DNA of 64,000 bases from Paenibacillus glycanilyticus NBRC 16618 (GCF_004000805.1 NZ_BILY01000013.1:97384-161383), one strand, 5' to 3'; positions 47,605 through 57,375 are shown, numbered from the stretch's first letter. The notes: generated from the sequence alone by a model not told the origin. A program made the numbers and translations.

Positions 47605-50600
47605 TTAACTGTGCTCGATCAGCTCAATCCATTCATTGTATTCCGTTTGAAGCTTGCGGTATTCGATTTCCAGCTTCTCATGCTTCACGCCAAGTACGCG
47701 GAGTTCCTCGCGGAGGGCTTCCGTTTCCCCGGAAGCATCCTGATGCTCAGCCGCCAATGCTTGTGCCTGTTCATCCAGCAATACCCGCAGATCCGCAGCT
47801 GCTGCCGCTTCTTTCCGTGCCGCTTCGAGCTCTTCAAGAAGAGACTTCTCTGCTGCTTCGGAGGCACGTTCCGATTCCGTCAGACGCTCCGCTTCCTGCT
47901 TCGCTTGCTCCGCAAGCTGCTGCTCAGCCCGCAGTTTCTCGTTAAGCTCCTTGATCTGTTGCGAGGCAACCTCGATCTGCTGTACCGTAATCCGTTCGCG
48001 AGCAGCGGTATATTCCAGCTGCTCCAAAAGCTCGTTTTCGCGTTTTGTTGAATCCGCAAGCTGTTCTTCTTTTTCAAGACTGCGCAGCTCCGTCTCTTTC
48101 AGTAAAGACTCTAACTCTTCAATGCGGGAGCGCAGGCTATGCTGCTGCTCTTCCTGCTTCGCCAGAAGCTCGGAGTAACGATCTTCCGCTTCCGATAGAC
48201 GCTCCTCGTAGCGTTGCTCATACAGCCGGCGCTGCTGCTCGAGTTTACGGTTATTCTCCTGCTCCCGTTCGTCCCACTCTGCCTTGAGCTCTTGCTGCTG
48301 ACGTTCCAACAGCTCGATTTGCTCCATGTATTGAAGCTCTAGCAATTCATTCTGATCGGTGAACTGCCGTTCGAGGAAACGAAGCTGCTCTTGATGACGC
48401 TGCTCCAGCTCGGCAATTTGCTGCTCCTGCTGCTCTGCCATGGCGGCATTTTGCGCCTGCAGCCGGTCTTCCAGCTCCCGATTCGTCGACTGAACGGCTT
48501 CAAGCTGCTGCTTCAGCTCATCGTATTGCTGCGCATAGCGTTCCTTCAATTCAAATTGCTGCTCGGCAAAACGCAGCTCCAGCTGCTCCTGCTGCTCTTG
48601 ATACTTACGCTCCAGCTTGTGCTTGTCCTCTTCGTATTGAAGCTCCAGTTCAAGCTCTTTTTCTTCAAAAATAGCAGATGCTTCTGTCAACTGACGCGCT
48701 TGTTCCTCCAGTCGGCGTTCCGCTTCGCTGTATCGGTCCGCGTGAAGCTGCTCGACAACAGAGCGTTCTGCTTCGAATTGGCGCTGCTGCTTCACCATTT
48801 CATCCTGGAGAAGATCGAATTGCTCCTGCAATTGCTGCAGCTTCTCGGTTTGTTCCGCGGCAAGTACTTCAATGGCCGTCTGCAATTCCAGCTGCTTGGA
48901 AGCTTGCTGCTCCAACTGCCCGATTTTCTCAAGCGATATCGCATACTGCTGAGAAACTTCCTCCAGCTGCTCTTTTACCTCAGCGTATTGCTGATCAAGC
49001 TCATTCGATTGCTGCTCCATCGTCCGGATAGAAGCACGCAGCGCTTCTTCCTGCTCCATCGCTTGCATCAGGTGTTCATCCGCAGCTTCAAGACGAAGCT
49101 CGTGCAGCTGTTTATCCTGATTCCAAGCCTGCTCCAGCTCGGACAATTTCGTAAGAAGTTTGGTACGCTCTTCAATCCAGCCATTGCGGCGGCGTTCGAA
49201 ATCGGCCTTCAGCGATTGTTCCAGCTGAGCTAGCTGCTCTTGCCACTGCTGCTCCTTCGACTGTATAAGCTCCAGCGTTTTTGCGCGTTCCTGCTCCAAC
49301 TCTTCAGCAGCGATGACTTGAGCCAAGGCAAGCTCGTCTACGGCTTCCGCTACCTTCGCTCGCTCGCGTTCCAGTTCAAGTGCCGCTGCCGCCTGCTGTT
49401 CCGAGAGGGCTTGCGCCGATACAGAGCGTTCTTGTTCCAGCTGGGCGGACAAAGCTTCCGCTGCTCTAATACGTTCAACCTCAAGCTCTTCCGCGGCAAG
49501 CGTTTGGTTCAGCAACAGCTCGTCTGCGACTTCAGCCGCTTTCGCGCGTTCGCGTTCGAGCTGTTCCGCAAGCACTGCGGCTTTAGCACGCTCCAGCTCC
49601 AATTCTTCCGCGGCATAGGCTTGCGCCAAGGCAAGCTCCTCCGCTGCCGCCGCTTGCTGTTCTGCTAGTGCTTGCGAAGCCCGAGCACGCTCGCGTTCTA
49701 CTTGCTCGGCTAGTACTTCGGCGGCTTTCATACGCTCCTGCTCCAGTTCCTGTGCAGCTTGCGTCTGCAAAGCGGCCAACGCTTCCGCTGCTCTTGCGCG
49801 CTCGCGTTCCAGCTCCTCTTCTGCAAGAGCTTGCGCCAGCGCCAGCTCCTCTGCGGCTTCCGCGGCTCTCGCCCGTTCTTGCTCCAGCTCCCGTGCGGCC
49901 TGGGCCTGCAAAGCGGCCAACGCTTCCGCTGCTCCCGCGCGCTCGCGTTCCAGCTCTTCTGCTGCAAGTGCTTGCGCCAGCGCCAGCTCCTCTGCGGCTT
50001 CCGCGGCTCTTGCCCGCTCTTGCTCCAGCTCCTGTGCGGCACGTGCCTGCAAAGCGGCCAACGCTTCCGCTGCTCCTGTGCGCTCGCGTTCCAGCTCTTC
50101 TGCTGCAAGAGCTTGCGCCAGCGCTAATTCTTCAGCCGCTTCTACCGCTCTGATCCGTTCGCGCTCCAGCTCTTCCTCAGCCTTCGCCTGCTGCTCTGCT
50201 AGTGCTTGTGCAGCTGCCACACGCTCTCGCTCTACTTGCTCAGCGAGCTTTTCCAATGCTTTCGTACGCTCTTGCTCCAGCTCCTGTGCGGCCTGTGCCT
50301 GCAAAGCGGCCAACGCTTCCGCCGCTCTTGCGCGCTCGCGTTCCAGCTCTTCTTCGGCCAGGGATTGCGCCAAAATCAGCTCCTCCGCAGCTTCGCTTGC
50401 TTTCGCACGCTCTTGCTCCAGTTCCTGTGCCGCCTGCGCCTGCTGCGCAGATAAACTTACCGCTGCCGCAGCGCGCTCGCGTTCCAGCTCTTCGGCCGCC
50501 AAAGCTTGCGCCAAGGCCCATTCCTCGGCTGCTTCAAAGGCCCTTAAACGTTCACGCTCCAGCTCTTCGTTCAGCTTCGCCTGCTGCTCCGCCAAACTTG

Positions 50601-51714
50601 CCGCTGCTCTCGCTCGTTCCCGCTCCAGCTGCTCTGCCAGCTCCTCCGCAGCCTTGGCGCGCTCGCGTTCGAGCTCCTCCGCGGCTAGCGCTTCGGCTAA
50701 CGCCAGCTCCTCCGCAGCTTCAGCCGCTCTCGCTCGTTCCCGCTCCAGCTCCTGCGCCGCTGCCGCCTGCTGCTCCGCCAGTGCTTCCGCAGCCTTCGCG
50801 CGCTCGCGTTCGAGCTCCTCCGCGGCTAGCGCTTCGGCTAACGCCAGCTCCTCCGCAGCTTCAGCCGCTCGCGCGCGTTCCCGCTCGAGCTCCTGCGCCG
50901 CTGTCGCCTGCTGCGCGGCTAACGCTTCCGCCGCTCTCGCTCGCTCCCGCTCCAGCTCATGCGCCGCTGCCGCCTGCTGCTCCGCCAGCGCTTCCGCAGC
51001 CTTCGCGCGCTCGCGTTCGAGCTCCTCTGCGGCTAGCGCCTGCGCCAGCGCCAGCTCGTCCGCCGCCTCCGTCGCTCTCGCGCGTTCCCGCTCGAGCTCT
51101 TGCTCCGCTGCCGCCTGCTGCGCGGCTAACGCTTCCGCCGCTCTCGCGCGCTCGCGCTCCAGCTCGGCCTCCGCTTTTGCCTGCGCAATCTCGAGCTCCC
51201 GCTCCAGCTGCTCCGCGGCAAGCGCTTGAACGCGCTCGATTTCCTCCGTCGCCTCCGCCTGGGCTAAAGCCAGCAGCTCGGCTGCTTCTTCCAGCCTCGC
51301 AGCCAGTTCTTCGGCAGCAGCCTCTTTCGCGGCGGCAAGCTCGGTATCATATTCTCCCCGAAGCTCTTCCAGCTCCGCCTTGGACTTCTGCTGAACAGCC
51401 GCAAGCTCCTCGCGCAGCGAAACCTCCAGCCGGCTTGCCTGCTCGAGCAAATCAACCAGCACAAGCCGCTTGGCCTCGGCGTCGTGCAGCGTATCGTTTT
51501 CGCGGCGAAGCCGGAAAACCTCCTCGGTCATCTGAACGGCGGCCAGAACGGCCAGCTTGGGCATATCGAGACGAGGATTGCCAATCGCCAGCTTTTTCAT
51601 GGCGTCATCGATCGTGCCGGCTACCCGCTTTATATAATCAGCATTGTTATGACCTTTAAGCTTATATTGATGTCCGTATATATCAACTGTTACTACGGTT
51701 TGGTCAGCATCCAT
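47605..51714 (-). CDS. Giant ZapA-domain protein with ~1280-residue coiled coil
   Basis: 1369 residues. Residues 1 to about 85 are a ZapA domain: VVTVDIYGHQYKLKGHNNAD, YIKRVAGTIDDAMKKLAIGN and LAVLAAVQMTEEVFRLRREN. ZapA binds and bundles FtsZ and is normally only 85-100 residues long. From about 175 to 815 follow near-identical units of 22 or 25 residues built on ELERERARAAEALAAQQAAA and AAEELALAQALAAEELERER, mostly a 47-residue pair, which fits hendecad plus heptad coiled coil. From about 815 to 1369 the coil is Gln/Glu/Leu-rich without that repeat. There is no signal peptide or membrane segment. As one straight coil it would be roughly 190 nm long (0.15 nm per residue, estimate). AGGAGG precedes the ATG. 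It occupies the usual zapA place after pheS-pheT. Confidence 0.85.
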   Translation of the reverse strand: MDADQTVVTVDIYGHQYKLKGHNNADYIKRVAGTIDDAMKKLAIGNPRLDMPKLAVLAAVQMTEEVFRLRRENDTLHDAEAKRLVLVDLLEQASRLEVSLREELAAVQQKSKAELEELRGEYDTELAAAKEAAAEELAARLEEAAELLALAQAEATEEIERVQALAAEQLERELEIAQAKAEAELERERARAAEALAAQQAAAEQELERERARATEAADELALAQALAAEELERERAKAAEALAEQQAAAAHELERERARAAEALAAQQATAAQELERERARAAEAAEELALAEALAAEELERERAKAAEALAEQQAAAAQELERERARAAEAAEELALAEALAAEELERERAKAAEELAEQLERERARAAASLAEQQAKLNEELERERLRAFEAAEEWALAQALAAEELERERAAAAVSLSAQQAQAAQELEQERAKASEAAEELILAQSLAEEELERERARAAEALAALQAQAAQELEQERTKALEKLAEQVERERVAAAQALAEQQAKAEEELERERIRAVEAAEELALAQALAAEELERERTGAAEALAALQARAAQELEQERARAAEAAEELALAQALAAEELERERAGAAEALAALQAQAARELEQERARAAEAAEELALAQALAEEELERERARAAEALAALQTQAAQELEQERMKAAEVLAEQVERERARASQALAEQQAAAAEELALAQAYAAEELELERAKAAVLAEQLERERAKAAEVADELLLNQTLAAEELEVERIRAAEALSAQLEQERSVSAQALSEQQAAAALELERERAKVAEAVDELALAQVIAAEELEQERAKTLELIQSKEQQWQEQLAQLEQSLKADFERRRNGWIEERTKLLTKLSELEQAWNQDKQLHELRLEAADEHLMQAMEQEEALRASIRTMEQQSNELDQQYAEVKEQLEEVSQQYAISLEKIGQLEQQASKQLELQTAIEVLAAEQTEKLQQLQEQFDLLQDEMVKQQRQFEAERSVVEQLHADRYSEAERRLEEQARQLTEASAIFEEKELELELQYEEDKHKLERKYQEQQEQLELRFAEQQFELKERYAQQYDELKQQLEAVQSTNRELEDRLQAQNAAMAEQQEQQIAELEQRHQEQLRFLERQFTDQNELLELQYMEQIELLERQQQELKAEWDEREQENNRKLEQQRRLYEQRYEERLSEAEDRYSELLAKQEEQQHSLRSRIEELESLLKETELRSLEKEEQLADSTKRENELLEQLEYTAARERITVQQIEVASQQIKELNEKLRAEQQLAEQAKQEAERLTESERASEAAEKSLLEELEAARKEAAAAADLRVLLDEQAQALAAEHQDASGETEALREELRVLGVKHEKLEIEYRKLQTEYNEWIELIEHS

Positions 51715-51865
51715 ACTGGGTTATCCTCCTATTCAACGCCTCGCGTTTTTTTAGTCGTACGCAAATCCAAACATTTGCCTTCATCTATGTAACAAAAATC
51801 GATTGCGAAAGTTTCAAATATGTGAAAAAACTCATCTTTTGAACCCTTTTTAGCGCCTTTCAGCA

Positions 51866-51916
51866 TAAAAAAGCCGCATCGAAAGTTCACAAGGAACTAT
51901 TTCGATGCGGCTTAAA
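51866..51916 (-). terminator. Terminator of the pheST operon
   Basis: AAGCCGCATCGAAA and TTTCGATGCGGCTT pair with TTTTTT following on the minus strand. It separates pheT from the ZapA-fusion gene. Confidence 0.92.
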
Positions 51917-51927
51917 AGGTTTCCTGC

Positions 51928-54375
51928 CTACTTTCTTAATTCTGCGGCAAAAGATTGCTCAAGTTCGGCTACGACTTTGCCGTGCAGCTCGGTCACTTCT
52001 TCGTCGGTCAGCGTGCGGTCCGCATGGCGGTAAACAAGCGCTACGGCAACGCTTTTCTTGCCGGCTCCAAGCTTCTCGCCGGTGAACACGTCGAACACTC
52101 GAACGGACTCAAGCAATTCGCCTGCAACGGCCCAAGCAACGTCCGTCAGCTTCGCAGCCGGCACGGCTTGGTCAAGCACTACGGCGATATCGCGCTGCAT
52201 AGCAGGGTAACGCGGAAGCGCCTTGTACTCGATGCCGGAATCAGCCAGCTCATACAATGTGCCTAGTTCCACCTCTACTACGTACGTATCGGCAAGGTCG
52301 CTTTCATGCTGCAAAGTCGGATGCAGCTGGCCGACGTAACCGATCGTTTCCGGTCCATGAGCGGTATCCACGATAACCGCTGCCGTTCTGCCCGGATGGA
52401 AGTTCGTTGGCTGAGCCGATTCGTAACGAACCTTCGAGGTCAAGCCAAGAACGTCAACCACGGTCTCCAGAACGCCTTTGGCGTCGTAGAAATCAACCGG
52501 CTCCGCTTTACGGTTCCATTGCGCGTCTACACGGTTGCCCGTGAGCAATACCGCCAGGCGCTGCTTCTCCTTCGGAAGGCGCGTAAGCTGCTCTTCTTCC
52601 GTATGGAAGACGCTGCCGATTTCGAAAATAGCGGACGATTCATTTTTGCGGTTGCGGTTATACGTCGCCGTCTCGATCAATTGAGCGATCAGCGTAGTAC
52701 GCAGAACGCTGCGGTCCTCGCTCATTGGCATAGCCAGCTTCACCGGCTTCAGATCCTTGCCGGTCAATTCGGGGAACAGCTCCGTGCGGGAAGGACCCGT
52801 GAACGAATACGTGATCACTTCATGCAGGCCGGCATCTGTCAATCTTCTGCGCAGCTCGCGGCGGATCGTCTGCGGCTTGGTCAGCCCGCCAGGCGTCACA
52901 TCGCCGTGAATTGGCGTAGTCGGAATATTGTCGTAGCCATACAAACGGGCTACTTCTTCAATTAAGTCAACATCGCGTGTAATGTCCCCGCGGCGCGTCG
53001 GCACCGTTACGGCGAATTGGTCATTAGCATCGGACAGACGGTAGCTGAAATGCAGACGGTCGAAAATCGTTTGAACCTCAAGGCGCGACAGCTCCGTTCC
53101 GAGGTAGCCGTTGATTTTGTCCAGCGTTACTTCAACAACGGCCGGATCCGATTTTGCAATTACCGCTTCCACGATTCCTTCTGCCACAAGACCGTCGGCA
53201 AGCTCCGCAATAAGAGCAGCCGCGCGGTTCAGCGCCGGAATAACGCGGGCCGGATCCACTTCCTTCTCGAAGCGGATGCTCGATTCCGAACGGAGGCCAA
53301 GCTGGCGGGAGGTTTTGCGGACCGTACCGCCGTCGAACTTCGCCGACTCCAGCAAAATGTTAACCGTCTTCTCGTTTACTTCGGAGTTCGCTCCGCCCAT
53401 GACGCCAGCGAGGGCTACAGGCTTCTCGCCATCCGTGATAACAAGCATATGCGGCTCAAGCGTGCGCTCTTGGTCATCCAACGTAACGATCTTCTCGCCT
53501 TGCTTCGCCAGACGAACGTCGATTCGGCCCGTCGTAATGGCATCCGCGTCAAAAGCATGTAGCGGCTGGCCGTATTCCAGCATAACGAAGTTTGTTACGT
53601 CAACCACGTTGCTGATCGGACGGATGCCCGCCGCGATCAGGCGGTTTTGCAGCCATTGCGGGGATGGGCCAACCTTCACGCCTTTGATGTAACGCGCGCT
53701 GTAATGCGAGCATTGCTCCGGGGAGCTGATCGATACGGCAATATGGCTGTCCGCACGGTCTGCCGCATGGTTGACGGCCGGTTCGGGAACGCGAACCTCG
53801 CGGCCGGTTAATGCGCCAATCTCGTAAGCAACGCCCAGCATGCTAAGGCAGTCCGAACGGTTAGGCGTCAGATCCAGCTCAAGCACCTCGTCGTTGATGC
53901 CAAGCACTTCGCCGATTGGCGTGCCAACCGGAGTCGATTCCGGGAGCACGAGAATCCCTTCCTGCTGCTCTTTCGGCAGAAGCTTGTCGTTAATGCCAAG
54001 CTCCTTCGCCGAGCAGATCATGCCTTGCGATTCCACCCCGCGCAGCTTCGCGCGTTTGATTGCGAAATCTCCTGGCAGCTTCGCGCCAATCATCGCAACC
54101 GGCACCTTTTGGCCGGCGTCCACGTTTTTCGCTCCGCATACGATCTGAAGCTCTTCGCCCGTACCGACATCGATCTTGCATACGCTAAGCTTGTCGGCAT
54201 CCGGATGCTTCTCGCGGGATTTCACGTAACCGACAACAACGCCGGTAACTCCTTTATTCAGGGATTCCACGCTGTCGATCTCGATGCCGCCGCGCGTCAT
54301 TTTTTCGGCTAATTCCTCGCCTGTATAGCCTGTCAAATCGATATATTCATTTAACCATTGGTAAGATACTTTCAT
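51928..54375 (-). CDS. pheT: Phenylalanyl-tRNA synthetase beta subunit
   Basis: 815 residues, the normal long bacterial form. An N-terminal OB-fold tRNA-binding domain (about 40-150, VVGYVKSREKHPDADKLSVC, IVCGAKNV) is followed by the B3/B4 editing region, B5 (about 405-480), the catalytic-like domain with SFTGPSRTELFPELTGKDLK, and a C-terminal FDX-ACB anticodon-binding domain (ALPRYPAMQRDIAVVLDQAV, VFTGEKLGAGKKSVAVALVY). It pairs with PheS as an alpha2-beta2 enzyme. It follows pheS by 18 bases with GGGAGGGG before the ATG. Expression should be set by the T-box upstream of pheS. Confidence 0.96.
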   Translation of the reverse strand: MKVSYQWLNEYIDLTGYTGEELAEKMTRGGIEIDSVESLNKGVTGVVVGYVKSREKHPDADKLSVCKIDVGTGEELQIVCGAKNVDAGQKVPVAMIGAKLPGDFAIKRAKLRGVESQGMICSAKELGINDKLLPKEQQEGILVLPESTPVGTPIGEVLGINDEVLELDLTPNRSDCLSMLGVAYEIGALTGREVRVPEPAVNHAADRADSHIAVSISSPEQCSHYSARYIKGVKVGPSPQWLQNRLIAAGIRPISNVVDVTNFVMLEYGQPLHAFDADAITTGRIDVRLAKQGEKIVTLDDQERTLEPHMLVITDGEKPVALAGVMGGANSEVNEKTVNILLESAKFDGGTVRKTSRQLGLRSESSIRFEKEVDPARVIPALNRAAALIAELADGLVAEGIVEAVIAKSDPAVVEVTLDKINGYLGTELSRLEVQTIFDRLHFSYRLSDANDQFAVTVPTRRGDITRDVDLIEEVARLYGYDNIPTTPIHGDVTPGGLTKPQTIRRELRRRLTDAGLHEVITYSFTGPSRTELFPELTGKDLKPVKLAMPMSEDRSVLRTTLIAQLIETATYNRNRKNESSAIFEIGSVFHTEEEQLTRLPKEKQRLAVLLTGNRVDAQWNRKAEPVDFYDAKGVLETVVDVLGLTSKVRYESAQPTNFHPGRTAAVIVDTAHGPETIGYVGQLHPTLQHESDLADTYVVEVELGTLYELADSGIEYKALPRYPAMQRDIAVVLDQAVPAAKLTDVAWAVAGELLESVRVFDVFTGEKLGAGKKSVAVALVYRHADRTLTDEEVTELHGKVVAELEQSFAAELRK

Positions 54376-54393
54376 CGCTTGTTTCCCCTCCCT

Positions 54394-55425
54394 TTACATT
54401 CTCGCGAATTGGCTTAAGAACCGCTGATCGTTCGTGTAGAAATGACGGATATCGTCGATGCCGTACTTCAGAAGCGCGATACGCTCAACGCCCATGCCGA
54501 ACGCGAAGCCGCTCACTTCCTTCGGATCGTAGCCGCCCATCTCGAGAACGCGCGGATGCACCATGCCGCAGCCGAGAATTTCAAGCCAGCCTGTTTGCTT
54601 ACACATGCGGCAGCCGTGGCCGCCGCATTGCACGCAGGTTACGTCAACCTCCGCGCTTGGCTCCGTGAACGGGAAGAAGCTTGGGCGAAGACGGATTTGC
54701 GCCTGCTCTCCGAACATTTGCTGAACGAACTGCAGCAGCGTGCCCTTCAGGTCGCTCATGCGGATGTTAGGACCAACGACAAGGCCCTCAATCTGATTGA
54801 ACATGAACGAATGCGTCGCGTCGTCGTCGTCGCGGCGATAAACTTTGCCCGGGCAGATGACTTTGATCGGCTTGCCGTTCATTTGCTGCATCGTGCGAAC
54901 CTGTACCGGCGACGTATGCGTGCGCATCAGAATGTCTTCCGTAATGTAGAACGAATCCTGCATATCGCGGGCAGGGTGATTCTTCGGCAGGTTAAGAGCT
55001 TCGAAGTTGAAATAATCCGTCTCGACTTCCGGACCTTCGGCAATGGAATAGCCAAGTCCGATAAATACGTCTTCGATTTCCTGCGCGACTTTGTTCAGCG
55101 GATGCACCGCGCCCGTCGGCAACGCTTTGCCTGGCAGCGTGACGTCAATCGTCTCCGCGCGAAGACGGTTTTCCGTCTCGGCAGCGAGGAACGCGTTCTG
55201 CTTCTCGTCGATTACGCCTTCGATTGCGGCGCGAACATCATTGGCCACTTGGCCGATAACCGGACGCTCTTCCGCGCTCAGGCCGCCCATGCCGCGCAAA
55301 ATCTCGGTCAGCGCCCCTTTTTTACCCAAGTACTTTACACGCAAATCATTCAGCTGCTGCGGACTGTCAACCTGCTGCAGCTCTTGCAGCGCTTCTACGC
55401 GCAATGCTTCCAAACGTTCTTTCAT
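54394..55425 (-). CDS. pheS: Phenylalanyl-tRNA synthetase alpha subunit
   Basis: 343 residues of class II synthetase type. An N-terminal coiled coil (about 1-85) precedes the catalytic core: [20 protein letters not shown], motif 2 [30 protein letters not shown], and motif 3 [21 protein letters not shown] CxxC...C cluster ([20 protein letters not shown]) is the common Gram-positive insertion. It charges tRNA-Phe together with PheT. The ATG follows the T-box terminator by about 45 bases. Confidence 0.96.
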   Translation of the reverse strand: MKERLEALRVEALQELQQVDSPQQLNDLRVKYLGKKGALTEILRGMGGLSAEERPVIGQVANDVRAAIEGVIDEKQNAFLAAETENRLRAETIDVTLPGKALPTGAVHPLNKVAQEIEDVFIGLGYSIAEGPEVETDYFNFEALNLPKNHPARDMQDSFYITEDILMRTHTSPVQVRTMQQMNGKPIKVICPGKVYRRDDDDATHSFMFNQIEGLVVGPNIRMSDLKGTLLQFVQQMFGEQAQIRLRPSFFPFTEPSAEVDVTCVQCGGHGCRMCKQTGWLEILGCGMVHPRVLEMGGYDPKEVSGFAFGMGVERIALLKYGIDDIRHFYTNDQRFLSQFARM

Positions 55426-55461
55426 CGTAAAATCTCGCCTCCACTGTGGAATTTAAAACAA

Positions 55462-55745
55462 AATAGCAACAAAAAAAGGCCTTTCTCCCCGCAAGGGACG
55501 AAAGACCGTGGTACCACCCTAATTCGGATTGCCATAAAAACAGCAACCCCTCAAATCCCGTTAACGGCGGGAACCGGACCTTCCCTAATTCGCCGTAAGC
55601 CATTAGCGGCTTGCAGCGGTTCAGGCGTCTGCTCCGGAGTGAACTTCGGCAGCCTAATCCCGTAAAGACGCTCGCAATCCATGGCGTCTTCTCCCTGTAC
55701 GGAAGCCCTGCTTACTTATCTCCATCAAAGCTTTCATCCATTTTT
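55462..55745 (-). promoter_or_regulatory. T-box leader of pheST
   Basis: On the minus strand the leader ends with the T-box sequence AGGGTGGTACCACG (55507-55520), whose TGGT bulge matches a tRNA ending in ACCA. It is followed by the terminator GGTCTTTCGTCCC-TTGC-GGGGAGAAAGGCC and seven T (55471-55507). Further upstream a long Stem I region contains GAAGTTCACTCC, with TTC as the probable Phe specifier codon. Uncharged tRNA-Phe should stabilise the antiterminator and raise pheST expression. Confidence 0.92.
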
Positions 55746-55767
55746 ACACTTGGACACAATAATCTAT

Positions 55768-55796
55768 ATTATATGCATTTCCTTATTTCCTTGCAA
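55768..55796 (-). promoter_or_regulatory. Sigma-A promoter of pheST
   Basis: On the minus strand TTGCAA (55791-55796) and TATAAT (55768-55773) are separated by exactly 17 bases and start RNA just before the T-box Stem I. Confidence 0.75.
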
Positions 55797-55817
55797 CCAT
55801 TCGCTGCCAAGGCAAAT

Positions 55818-56528
55818 TTATTTTTCGAGCAGCCCTTGTTCATAGGCATAACGGGTAAGCTGAACGCGGTTATCCAGATGAAGCTTCTGCAAAATGTTTT
55901 TCAAATGGTTTTTGACCGTATGCTCGGACAATCCGAAGGCAAGCGCAATCTCTTTATTCGATTCTCCCGTCACCACCCGTTCAAGAATATCCTTCTCGCG
56001 GGAAGTAAGCGGCGTTGTCATTGCCGAAGCATCACTGGCAAGGCCAGGTCTGGCACCGGTCTTTGCCGGGTTTGTCCCGTTGGACGAAGCAGCCGAAGTA
56101 AATTCCTGCAGCAGCCTAAAAGCAATTTCCTTCGACATCGGCGCCTCGTCATCCACAACGGCCCGGAGATATTCCCTCCAGGCGGAAGGAGAAAGATTTT
56201 TGAACAGATAACCTTGGGCTCCCCGCTTGATCGCTTCGAACAGGTGGGTTATGTCGTCGGAGACGGTCACCATAACAATCTTCAGGGACGGATAGAGGTA
56301 TTTCAGCTGCTGCGTCGCCTCAAGCCCGCCCATGCCCGGCATGTTGATGTCCATCAGCACCAGATCGGGCAGCACGTCATCGATGCGGGCGATGGCTTCC
56401 TCGCCGCTGGCCGCTTCTCCAACAACCGTGAATTCCCGATCCGCTCCGATAATTTCCCGCATGCCTTCCCTTCCGTGAGGATGATCATCCACCAAAAAAA
56501 CTCGAATCTGCCCTTTTGCTTCACTCAT
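55818..56528 (-). CDS. NarL/LuxR-type response regulator
   Basis: 236 residues. A receiver domain (RVFLVDDHPHGREGMREIIG, phospho-acceptor Asp60 in LVLMDINMPGMGG, Thr in VMVTVSDD, Lys in YLFKNLS) is joined by a 25-residue Ala/Ser/Pro linker to a LuxR helix-turn-helix (TSREKDILERVVTGESNKEI then ALAFGLSEHTVKNHLKNILQ). Its ATG overlaps the kinase TGA (ATGA at 56525-56528). The partner kinase is the adjacent gene; targets are unknown. Confidence 0.93.
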   Translation of the reverse strand: MSEAKGQIRVFLVDDHPHGREGMREIIGADREFTVVGEAASGEEAIARIDDVLPDLVLMDINMPGMGGLEATQQLKYLYPSLKIVMVTVSDDITHLFEAIKRGAQGYLFKNLSPSAWREYLRAVVDDEAPMSKEIAFRLLQEFTSAASSNGTNPAKTGARPGLASDASAMTTPLTSREKDILERVVTGESNKEIALAFGLSEHTVKNHLKNILQKLHLDNRVQLTRYAYEQGLLEK

Positions 56529-57367
56529 TTCCCTTCACCTCCGGATTGAATGCGTACCGTTGTTCCTTCGCCGACCGCGCTTTTTATGTCAAACAGCCAG
56601 CCCATTTGCTCAGCGCGATCCCGCATCATGCGAATGCCGTATCGATCCTTTGCATCGATCTGGCTAGGTTCCGCCCCAACCCCGTTATCCTTTATTTCAC
56701 ATACAAAATCCTCATCGCCCTGCTGCCGGCTAATGACCCGAACCTCGGTCGCCTGCGCGTATTTGCGGACGTTCATAAGCGCTTCCCGAATAATCGACTG
56801 CAGCTCGACCAGCTGTTTGTTGGATAATACGCCTTCCTGCAGCTGCCAATCGAGCTTTGCGCGAATGCCGCTGTTTTGCAATAAATCATTCACCGCGCCA
56901 TGAATCGCGGTCAGCCATGAATCGTCAACGACTACGGCCGGGGACTGCAAATTCGCGATGGACTGCCGGACATCCTCGTACACATGCTTAACGGTCTGCC
57001 GGATTTGAACGGTTGTGTCCCTTGCATCATCGCCAAGCTCCATACGCTCCAGCTTATCCAGCTTAACGGAGAGCAGGAATAACGATTGGGAGATGCCGTC
57101 ATGCAGCTCGCGGGCCAGCTGCTCCCGCTGCTGAAAGGACGCCTTGGATACCCGTTCCCGTTGAAGGGCTTCCTGCGTCTGCTCCAGCCTGCCGAACAAT
57201 CCGCGCAATAAAGTTAACGTAAACAGAAATACAAGAGCCGGCGCCAAAAAATTCCCCAGCTCCATGGAAACGTACGGAAGCAGAAAGACGTGCCGGACGT
57301 ACTCCCATAAACCAACGACGATAGTAGGGATCCATAATATTAAAAATTTCAGGGATTTGTAGGACAT
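56525..57367 (-). CDS. HisKA_3 sensor histidine kinase
   Basis: 280 residues. Two N-terminal membrane helices (KFLILWIPTIVVGLWEYVRH and LAPALVFLFTLTLLRGLFGR) with almost no extracellular loop lead into a short coiled coil and the dimerisation domain REQLARELHDGISQSLFLLS, with His89 phosphorylated. The ATPase domain has the N box LQSIIREALMNVRKYAQA and G box DNGVGAEP. Lack of an outside sensor domain suggests the signal is within or at the membrane, as in LiaS/DesK-like kinases. The leader carries a piece of the 5'-leader repeat. Confidence 0.92.
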   Translation of the reverse strand: MSYKSLKFLILWIPTIVVGLWEYVRHVFLLPYVSMELGNFLAPALVFLFTLTLLRGLFGRLEQTQEALQRERVSKASFQQREQLARELHDGISQSLFLLSVKLDKLERMELGDDARDTTVQIRQTVKHVYEDVRQSIANLQSPAVVVDDSWLTAIHGAVNDLLQNSGIRAKLDWQLQEGVLSNKQLVELQSIIREALMNVRKYAQATEVRVISRQQGDEDFVCEIKDNGVGAEPSQIDAKDRYGIRMMRDRAEQMGWLFDIKSAVGEGTTVRIQSGGEGK

Positions 57368-57375
57368 TTTTGCAT

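Noticed and set aside
49660..51659. Several plus-strand open frames of 120-485 codons opposite the ZapA fusion
   Set aside because: They are antisense shadows of the Ala/Glu/Arg codon repeats, with no ribosome sites and Pro/Ala/Arg-rich low-complexity products.
54442..55665. 407-codon plus-strand frame opposite pheS and into the T-box
   Set aside because: It is the shadow of pheS and of a well-defined T-box leader.
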